The notes under the pieces: generated by a model | The model's input: only the letters and a program-made list of their open reading frames with translations | Databases searched by the model: none | What the model was told of the DNA's origin: nothing | Source of the DNA: Paenibacillus sp. PastM-3 | Lineage (GTDB): Bacteria > Bacillota > Bacilli > Paenibacillales > Paenibacillaceae | Reading direction: 5' to 3' | DNA length: 64,000 bases | NCBI RefSeq assembly: GCF_029893965.1 | Contig: NZ_JARXXP010000007.1 | Coordinates: 158,987-222,986, forward strand | Position numbers and translations under genes: made by a program | Part shown: one piece after another, positions 9,458 through 18,000 of the stretch | Layout of the letters: every line of letters starts with the position of its first letter | Position numbering within the stretch: position 1 is the first letter of the stretch

Positions 9458-9499
9458 GGGACAACCTCGGACAAGCTTAGGCTGGAGTTGTTCCTTTTT
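9458..9499 (+). terminator. Terminator or attenuator in the nplT leader
   Basis: GGGACAAC pairs with GTTGTTCC (one G-U) around a 21-base loop and is followed by TTTTTG. Together with the promoter at 9339-9367 it marks a roughly 125-base transcript. It could be a small RNA or an attenuator for nplT. I could not match it to a known riboswitch class. Bases 9500-9640 show nothing else recognisable. Confidence 0.5.
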
Positions 9500-9611
9500 G
9501 CTATGGGCGAATTTCATAAGTAATGTGTGCAACCGTGGCGCAAGTGACGGTGCCATACAGGCATAACGCCTCTTTCTTCACCTATTTATCCGGTTTTAGT
9601 CTGAAGGACCC

Positions 9612-9707
9612 CTGGAAGCGCAGCTCACAAAACTTTTAGCCTATGCTTCCGAAGCAAGTTTTGTACGAAGGATCTCTGGAAGCGCAGCTCACAAAACTTT
9701 TAGGAGG
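9612..9707 (+). repeat. Repeated hairpin leader carrying the ribosome-binding site of nplT
   Basis: A full unit at 9643-9707 runs ATGCTTCCGAAGCAAGTTTT ... ACAAAACTTTTAGGAGG. Within it AAGTTTTGT and ACAAAACTT form a 9-bp stem directly before AGGAGG. A half unit (GGAAGCGCAGCTCACAAAAC then TTTTAG) precedes it at 9614-9639. Nearly the same sequence precedes pgmB at 21549-21646. Two copies in front of two genes of one regulon, each ending at the ribosome-binding site, suggest a translational or stability element, or a dispersed repeat that spreads with its site. Confidence 0.75.
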
Positions 9708-9714
9708 AATTATC

Positions 9715-11460
9715 ATGTTACTTGAAGCTGTATATCACCGCCCGCGGTTAAACTGGTCATACGCCTATGACTATGAAACCATCCATCTCCGTCTGCGTGC
9801 CAAAAAAGGTGACCTGACTGAAGTGTTCGCCTGGGCCGGGGATAAATATGCATGGGACACTACCAAAGAACTGATCCCGATGAAGCTGTTTACTAGCGAT
9901 GCAATGTTCGATTACTGGGAATGTGAATCCGTTCCCCTGTACCGCCGCCTGAAATACGGATTTCTGCTGCAAAAGGGAGATGAACGCATCTGGATGACAG
10001 AAAGCGATTTTCAGACGGAGCGTCCGGCAAATCCCAACCGGCTGTTCGAATTTCCCTACATAAACCGCGGAGATGTCTTCACCCCGCCAGCCTGGGTTAA
10101 AGATGCTATTTTTTATCAGATATTCCCTGAACGCTTTGCCAACGGCGACCCCGGCCTGAATCCGGAGAATGTGCAGCCGTGGGGCGGAACGCCTACCCCC
10201 GAAAATTTCTTCGGCGGAGACCTGCAAGGGGTTATCGATCACCTCGATCATCTGACAGAGCTGGGGATTACGGGTATTTATTTCACGCCGATCTTTGCCG
10301 GAACCACCAACCACAAATACGATACCGAAGACTATATGAAGGTCGATCCGCATTTTGGCGATGTTGAAACACTCAAAAAGCTGGTCAGCGCCTGCCACGA
10401 ACGCGGAATCCGCGTGCTGCTGGACGCCGTATTCAACCATTCGGGCAGAACCTTCGCCCCGTTCGTGGATGTGCTGGAGCACGGGGAGAACTCCCGTTAT
10501 AAGGACTGGTTCCATGTCCGCGAGTTCCCGCTTCAGGTCGTGGACAATATTCCGAATTATGATGCCTTCTCGTTCGAACCGAATATGCCTAAGCTCAATA
10601 CGGAGAATCCTGAGGTAAAGGAATATCTGCTTAAGGTGGCTGAGTATTGGATCAAAGAGGTCGGCATTGACGGCTGGCGCCTGGATGTGGCGAATGAAGT
10701 GGATCACGGCTTCTGGCGCGAATTCCGCAAGGTTGTCAAAGCCGCTAACCCGGAAGCCTACATTCTCGGTGAAATCTGGCATGAATCCGCTCCTTGGCTG
10801 GAGGGGGACAAATTCGATGCCGTCATGAACTATCCATTCACGGATGCTGTGCTCGACTTCTTCATCAACGGCTCGCTTGACGCTGAAGCTTTTGCCAATG
10901 CGATTGGCAAGCAGCTGTCGCGTTATCCGCTGCAGGCCAGCGAGGTTGCCTTCAATCTGCTGGACAGCCATGATACCGCACGCCTCCTGACCCTGGCCGG
11001 CGGCGACAAGAAGAAGTTTAAGCTGGCTGTGCTGTTCCAGTTCACCTTCATGGGCACGCCTTGCATCTATTACGGTGATGAAGTCGGCATGGACGGCGAC
11101 AACGATCCGGGCTGCCGCAAATGCATGGAATGGGACCCTGCCAAGCAGGATCATGGCCTGTTCAGCTTCTATCAGAAGCTGATCTCAATCCGCACCAGCC
11201 ATCCCGCTTTGCGCAGCGGGTCCTTCAGATTCCTTGAAGCCGGCCGCAACGGAAGCAAGATTGCCTTCGAACGCAGCCTGGGCGACGAAATCATCATCGT
11301 TCTGATGAATACGGAAGAAACCGCCCAGACCTTCCGGCTGAGCGTCGAGGAGCGCAGCTGGGAGAACCTGTTCACCGGTGACTCCCTGCGTGCAGAACGC
11401 GGCACGCTGTCTATTAAGCTTCCGGCTTACGGATATACGGCGATTAAGGCGATTTTGTAG
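9715..11460 (+). CDS. nplT: Neopullulanase / cyclomaltodextrinase (GH13_20)
   Basis: 581 residues from ATG at 9715, 7 bases after AGGAGG; an in-frame ATG at 9643 lies within the leader repeat and is rejected. An N-terminal beta-sandwich (residues about 1-125, CBM34-like) mediates dimerisation in this subfamily. The (beta/alpha)8 GH13 barrel starts at WVKDAIFYQIFPERFANGD. Catalytic Asp lies in DGWRLDVANE, acid/base Glu in ILGEIWH and the transition-state Asp in NLLDSHDT. It has no signal peptide, so it acts in the cytosol on imported cyclodextrins, pullulan fragments and maltodextrins. Length and the N-terminal domain fit neopullulanase/cyclomaltodextrinase/maltogenic amylase, which cannot be told apart further here. 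Confidence 0.9.
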   Translation: MLLEAVYHRPRLNWSYAYDYETIHLRLRAKKGDLTEVFAWAGDKYAWDTTKELIPMKLFTSDAMFDYWECESVPLYRRLKYGFLLQKGDERIWMTESDFQTERPANPNRLFEFPYINRGDVFTPPAWVKDAIFYQIFPERFANGDPGLNPENVQPWGGTPTPENFFGGDLQGVIDHLDHLTELGITGIYFTPIFAGTTNHKYDTEDYMKVDPHFGDVETLKKLVSACHERGIRVLLDAVFNHSGRTFAPFVDVLEHGENSRYKDWFHVREFPLQVVDNIPNYDAFSFEPNMPKLNTENPEVKEYLLKVAEYWIKEVGIDGWRLDVANEVDHGFWREFRKVVKAANPEAYILGEIWHESAPWLEGDKFDAVMNYPFTDAVLDFFINGSLDAEAFANAIGKQLSRYPLQASEVAFNLLDSHDTARLLTLAGGDKKKFKLAVLFQFTFMGTPCIYYGDEVGMDGDNDPGCRKCMEWDPAKQDHGLFSFYQKLISIRTSHPALRSGSFRFLEAGRNGSKIAFERSLGDEIIIVLMNTEETAQTFRLSVEERSWENLFTGDSLRAERGTLSIKLPAYGYTAIKAIL

Positions 11461-11500
11461 CCTGCGCATTGATGGGGGGCTGGCCGGGCTGGCCGGTAAA

Positions 11501-11690
11501 CTAGTTGGATTTTCGCCACCTAATTCTATCATTTCCCAATATTTCTGATCATTAGGTGGAAAAATGCCATCTAATTCAGGCCAAATCCACCTTTGAGAGC
11601 TAATCCAGTCAAAATAAGTGGCGATTTTCCAACTAAAATCTTAAGCAAGGCAAATGTTAAAGAACTAAGATACGAAAATCCACTTAGTTT
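11501..11690. repeat. Dispersed ~190-bp intergenic repeat, copy 1
   Basis: It begins CTAGTTGGATTTTCGCCA and ends AAATCCACTTAG. Internally it alternates (A/G)GTTGGAAAAA-type and TTTTCCAACTA-type arms, so it can fold into several hairpins. A second copy with the same ends and order lies at 28708-28898. It fills the nplT-amylopullulanase gap and has no reading frame; it looks like a non-autonomous palindromic element. Confidence 0.7.
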
Positions 11691-11763
11691 GGTCAGCGCA
11701 TCCGCAGCAGCATTCTCCGCACACTTTTCCTATAAAGCCAGTTTCCCGAAATAAATACAAGTC

Positions 11764-11798
11764 AAACAGCACTCTTCAACAGTTGAAGAGTGCTGTTT
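11764..11798 (+). terminator. Strong hairpin terminator
   Basis: AAACAGCACTCTTCAAC pairs perfectly with GTTGAAGAGTGCTGTTT around a single A. It probably ends nplT transcription; the 130 bases after it show nothing recognisable. Confidence 0.75.
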
Positions 11799-11930
11799 CC
11801 CGTCGGCCGAGATAAACTCAATTACCACAGAATAGCATTTGATATTTATCCTCAGCATCTGCAGACCCTCATAATCAGATCCTTTTATTCAGATTCCTCT
11901 AATCAGGTCCTTCTCATCCAAACTAATCTA

Positions 11931-11980
11931 CACAACGCAAAGCAGCGGTCCCCCTTTAGGAGGATCGCTGCTTTGTGTGT
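11931..11980 (-). terminator. Terminator of the amylopullulanase gene
   Basis: CACAACGCAAAGCAGCG pairs with CGCTGCTTTGTGTG across a short loop. It lies 22 bases past the stop codon of the minus-strand amylopullulanase gene at 12002. Confidence 0.75.
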
Positions 11981-12001
11981 TCATTTAACCAGCTATAATT
12001 C

Positions 12002-15000
12002 TCACTTAGCCAGCAATTTGTAGATAACCTGGGCGCTTTCTGCACGGGTCATATTAGCCTTAGGCGCAAACTGGCTGGCTTCTCTGCCCTGCACCAGGCC
12101 AAGACCTGCAGCTGTATTTACATAGACAACTGCCCATGGACTGATGCTGGCTGCATCTGCAAAGCCTGCGGAAGAAGAGCTCTGGCTTACCTTCTGCCCC
12201 TGCTTCACTTCAAGCGCACGGATGACCATAGCCGCCATTTCTTCACGGCTGATCGCCGCATTCGGCGCAAAGAGCGCGGAGCTGCGTCCGGAAACAATGC
12301 CCTGGCTGACTGCAGCGGCCACATAAGGGGCGTACCAGGCATCCGCCTGTACATCACTGAATGTGGTCTGGCCTGCTGCTTCGATTCCCAGTGCACGGAC
12401 CAGCAGTGCAGTAAATTCTGCACGTGTAACATTGGCCCCCGGGTTGAATGCTGAAGCAGACACACCTGTTACAATCTGCTTGGCGCTCAGTGACTTCACG
12501 GCCTGTGAAGCCCAGTGCGAAGCAGGTACATCTGTAAACGACTTGCTCAACTCAAGTGCCGCATATTTGCTGAAATGCATTACCTGTGCTGTAATCCGGT
12601 CACCGTTAACCGCGCTGCGGACATACTCCAGATTGTTGTTCTCACCTACATAGAACACGCCTGTGAGATCTTTATCCGCACTGCCGCTGATGGCAAAGGT
12701 TAACTCAACCGGTGCTGCGAAAGTACTTGCCGGCGTGCTTGTGCCGTCCTTCTTCACTACCGACAGTGAGAAATCATAGATCTTCGAAGCTGCGCTTACT
12801 TGGGTATAGGCGTTGCTCAGCCCGTTCACCAGAGCGCTTGCCGCACTATCCTGCAGCGGACTTGCACTAAACTGAATTTGTGCGCCTACCGCATCAGCTC
12901 CGCTGAGTGATTTCTGGAGCTGGAGCAATACTGCGTTAGGCAAGATTACATTTAGTCCGCCCATCTGCAGCTCAAGTGCGTTTGTACCCAGCGATTCTGC
13001 AGCCTGAACAGGCAGCAGGACAGATGTTGCAGCTGAAGGAATCTCAAGGGTCACTTTTCCATCCTTGACGTTCTTCAGACTGTCTGCACTGATTACCTGG
13101 ACACTGGAATCCGGTGTAGGTGCAGGAGTTGCTCCCGGAATCGATCCGGGAAGGACCACTGGCGACGGTGTCGGTGATGTCTCCGGTGTTGGTGTTGGTG
13201 TTGGTGTCGGTGTTGGTGTCGGTGTTGGTGTCGGCGTTACTCCAGCCACCGCTGCCAGAATAACCGTTCCCCCGTCAGCCCGGCCCGGCAGCTCAAACGC
13301 CACCATCCGGTCAGCAGATACTGTATACGACTTGCCGCTGTATTCATCTGTTACTATCACTCCTGCGGCAAACGGTACAGGAATGCTTACAGATACCGGC
13401 TCCGTTTTAGTGTTAATGACTGTTACAACATTCTCATTTCCATACTGCTTGTTAAACGCCAGGTACCCCAACTCATCCGAGCCGGCCAGCGATGTGCGGG
13501 TTCCCTTGGAGAATACCTTGGAATACTTGGCACGGATGTTCAGCAGCTTCTGGTAATGGTCATGAAGCCCCTGCTCCGCAGTCAGCTGATCCCATGGCAT
13601 ATCGCTGCGGTTCTCGCTAAACTCTCCTTTGGACAGATCACCGGCATTGCTGCCGGAACGGCCGAGCTCTTCACCGTAGTAGATTACCGGCTGGCCTTTT
13701 GCAGTAATCTGCAGCGCGGCTGCGATCATCAGCTTGCCTTTATCGCCGCCCACGTAATCGGAGAGGAAGCCGTTCTCGTCATGGCTGCTCAGGAATTGGG
13801 CCATAGTCTTTGTATTGTCCAGTTTAGATTCACGGTCCTGCAGATAAGCATCCACTTCCGTAATTTTGCCGTCAGTGAAGCTTTTCGCTGCTCCCTTGAA
13901 TCCGAAATCAAGCAGACTGTCCATCTGGCCGGACTGCAGATTGCCGCCGTCGCTGTCAATCGTGCCGCCGAAATATTCGCCGACCAGCTTGAACTCCGGA
14001 TCAATCGCAGTCAGCGCATTTTTAAATGCTTTCCAGGTGGTGCTCTCCACATGCTTGACTGTGTCCACACGGAAATAATCGATAGTATCCCCGCGGTCAG
14101 TCCGGGCATTGTCAAGCCAGCCGGTCTGCCAGTCAATAATCTGCTGGCGCACCGCAGGATCTTCTGTTTTGAAGTCCGGCAGTCCGGCCAGCTCACCTTT
14201 AACCGGATCGGTATCCGAAGATACGCCGTCCGTGCGGAGCATGCCGTCGAAGCGCGCTTTATCTTCAGCAGTAACTCCAGGAGTGCTGTCGCTCGCCTTC
14301 AAGCCATAGCCTGCATGGTTAAGGACAACGTCGACCATAATTTTGATGCCTCTGTCATGCGCCTTCTCGATCAGTTCCTTGAAGGTGTCCATGTCGCCCA
14401 AATGCTCATCAAGCTGGGTGAAATCCTTGGCCCAGTAGCCGTGGTAGCCGTACTGGATACCGCCAAATTCAGTGCCTTTGTTGAAGTCGATGTTATCGAC
14501 AACCGGCGTAATCCACAGCGTATTGATGCCAAGCTCCTTAAGATAATCAAGATGATCAATCATCCCCTGGAAATCCCCGCCGTGATAGGCTTCCAGATGA
14601 CTTTTATCCACATTCTCATTGTTCGTCGGGTCACCGTCAGCAAACCGGTCAGTCAGCGCAAAATAAATCCGCGCCTCATCCCAATCAAAATCAAGCTTAT
14701 CCCCGCTGTAGGTTCTGGCTTTGACTTCCAGTGTTGCCGAGCCTTTATGCGTATTGCCGTACTCGTCAACCAGTGTAAGCGGTATGGTTTTGATTCCCGC
14801 TGCCACGGTATCTTTTACAGCAACCGTCTGCTTCATCAGTCCGGTATCGAGCTGAACTTTAGCCGGCCCGCCAAGCGCGGTCAGATCCATATAGCCGTCT
14901 TTATAGGCGACTTCCTCAGCTGAAGCCGCGATAATAGTAATGACTGCATTTTCATTCGAGTTTACCGCTTGCGGTGCTGCTGCTGCTGTAATTTTAACCT

Positions 15001-18000
15001 CCGGGTTGTGGTAGGTTACTGAGGATTCGCCGCCGACCGTATTTTTCGGATCAGCCAGCTCCTCGGTTACTCCGTCCTTTGTGACCAGGAAGGTGTATTT
15101 GTATGTGCCAGCCTCGGCACCTGTCAGCTCATAACTGAACCATTCATTCACAGCGTCGTAAGTCATCGGATATTCGGAACCATTCACTTTTACAGCGACG
15201 GCCTCAATATCCTGCTGATTACCGCTGCGGAACAGCGCATCATCGCGGAACATGAAGGTGATCGTTCCGTCCTTCATCACCGGACCGCTGATAAACGGCT
15301 TAATATCCAGCTCCTTCACCATGCTGGTGACAATGACCTTGGTGTAGCTCTCACCAGCCGTCAGCGGAATGACCCGGTCATCCGGATAATCCTGCTTGCC
15401 GGTATTCCAGTCAGTGCCCTTGCGCAGGACAAAGCCTACACTGGTCGCATTCGCGGCAACCTCAATCAGCACGCTGGCCTTGCCGTCCTTGAAGGTGGTG
15501 AAGTCAATCTGGTCGTTCTTCGCGCCTGTATTCCAGACCCAGATATTCCAGTCGGTATAATCCTTGTCTGCGCGCACATAGGTAAATTCTACATAACGTT
15601 TGGTGTCTACAGCCTCGGTCACTACTTTAACCGTGACGACAGAGGATTTGCCGCCGTAAGTAACCGTAATATGTGCCGTTCCGGCTTTAACCCCGGTCAC
15701 AACACCCTGTGCCGACACGCTGGCTACTTCCGGTTTGTCAGAAGTATAGACGGCAGTTTTGGTAATATTGCGTTGGCTTCCGTCGTCATATTTGGCATAG
15801 GCAGCTGTCTGATGACTTGTGCCTACCTGCAATGAGTATGCTGCACTGTCTGTCTCAACTGAAGTAAATACAGCAGCTGCTGCATCCATCCGTATAATCA
15901 CTGCAGTAAGCGGCTGGAGCTGAATCGATGTACCTGTAAGCGTGAACCCGCTCTGCTCTCCGGCCGGAATGGCTGTCACTCCTGCCTGGTCATCATCGGC
16001 GAGCACCGCACCTTTCGTCAGATCTTCGGACAGCGTAAGTGTTCTGACTTCATCATCAGCGTTAACGAACACATAGTAGTTGCCTGTGCCGTCTGTTGCT
16101 TTATTTTTGTAGCCGATTACGAGATCCGTTGCCTTCATTTCCGGCGCCTGAATCAGCGTAACATTGGAATCTACCAGGCTCTTGTCACCCAGACGGAAAG
16201 CATCCGAGGACTTTCTGAGCTGGATGAGACCCGCTGTGTAATCCTTCGTTGTGTTCTGAACCGGATATTTCACGGCATCAGTCGCCTTGGACCAGTCAAA
16301 CATGTTGACTGCATCAGAGGAATCATAAGAGTCATGGATAAAATAGCCAAAGGACTGGCCGTTCGCATCCTTCATCTCGGTGTATTTCTGTTCAGGCACG
16401 CCTGTACCCAGCCACTGTTTGGTACGCCCGTATTCCTGGCCGGCCTGCATAAAGGCTGTGCCCTGTGAGGTCAGCTCCAGCGTATTGCCAAGACGAATCC
16501 GCTGCTGGATCTCCAGCTCATTAGCCGGGATCGCCGGGTCTTTCTTGATGGACTGGGCAATGACATCATGCAGGGTCAGATTGTCATGCGCCTCGATATA
16601 AGGCACCACATCGCCCGGATCATCCGCAGGAATGTTGGACGGCTGGGCCTTGATATTATTCAGGATGGTCGCAATGGAGCGCGCTCCGCCTGTAATAAAT
16701 CTCGGTTCACCCTCTGATCCGTAGCCTGATTTCAGCTCGTTGCGGAACTCATCGGAGAAGACGCCGACGCTGTCTGTTTTGTCCATCCACTGCTGGTCAG
16801 CACCCTGGCCGGCAAGTGAAGGATCTGAAGCCGCGCCTCCGAACGTAACCCAGCCTTCGCCGATGAACAGCGCCTGCGGGTTGATCGCCTGGGCTGCATC
16901 ATAGGCCGCCTGCACCGCATCCTGTGTGGCATCGCCCATCATATCCCAGCGCATGCCGTCAATCTTGTATTCGCTGAACCAATATTTGACGGAATCAACC
17001 ATCAGCTTCTCCGCCATTTTGTGATTGGTGGCCAGGTTATTGCCGAAGCCGCCGATAAAGTTGCCGCCCGCATCCTGGAACGCGTAGTAATTAGGCACTA
17101 TGTCGTCCAGGAAATCTTTTTTGGCCATGTGAGTGTATACAACGTCCAGAATGACACCCATTCCGGCCTCATGCACCGCATCGATCAGGCCCTTCAGCTC
17201 TTTGATCCGTGCTTCGGGATCAGCCGGATTTTCTGAATAGGCACCATCCGGGGAGAAGTAGCTGTGCGGATCATAACCCCAGTTGTACTCGTTATTTTGT
17301 GCAGAATAGGCTGTTTCTCTTTCGCCCATCTTCGTTTCATCCCCGTAATACCAGGCCATTACCGGGAGAAGCTGAATGTGGGTTACACCCATTGATTTGA
17401 TATAATCCAGTTTCGTTGCAAAAGCGTCATAGGAGCCCCAGCGCTCGCCGTTCAGACTGCTCTCAATTGAGACATCCGAAGTGAAATCGCGGATATGGAC
17501 TTCGTAGATGACGGCATCCTCGCGTTTTTCATAGCCGTCGATATCTGCCGGATGAACTTCTGCAGGATTCGTTTTGCTCAAATCAACAATTGCCGCTTTG
17601 CCGACAGTATCCCCGTCCGGACCCGCAGCACCGGCAGAATCGACAGTAAATACGGCCATTGATTTGGCGTAAGGATCAAGTACAGGCTTCGTAACACCGT
17701 GGTTGGTCACTTCATACTGATAGTAGTAGCCGCGGACATCCTTTTCCCCGCTCACTCCGGTGATATCCGCCGGTGTCAGTTCAGTGGACCATACGCCCTG
17801 TTCGCCTCTGGTCAGGCTTACATGTCCGACTTGCTTGGAAGCGTCTGTTTTGCTGTATACATTGACTGTAACCGAGCTGGCCACAGGGGCCCACAGCTTC
17901 AGCGTTGCCGATTTGTCTGCGGCGTGATAGGTTGCACCCAGGTCATCGCCAGTGTAATTGTACATTTCATCAAGCATTCTCCAGCCGCTGGACGCAGATA

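Noticed and set aside
9374..9499. 6S RNA or SRP RNA
   Set aside because: The ends of the transcript do not pair as in 6S RNA and the GGTC...GGAAG-type SRP core is not present.
9326..9566. Short plus-strand frames of 65-75 codons in the nplT leader
   Set aside because: They overlap the promoter, hairpin and leader repeat, lack ribosome-binding sites and encode low-complexity sequence.
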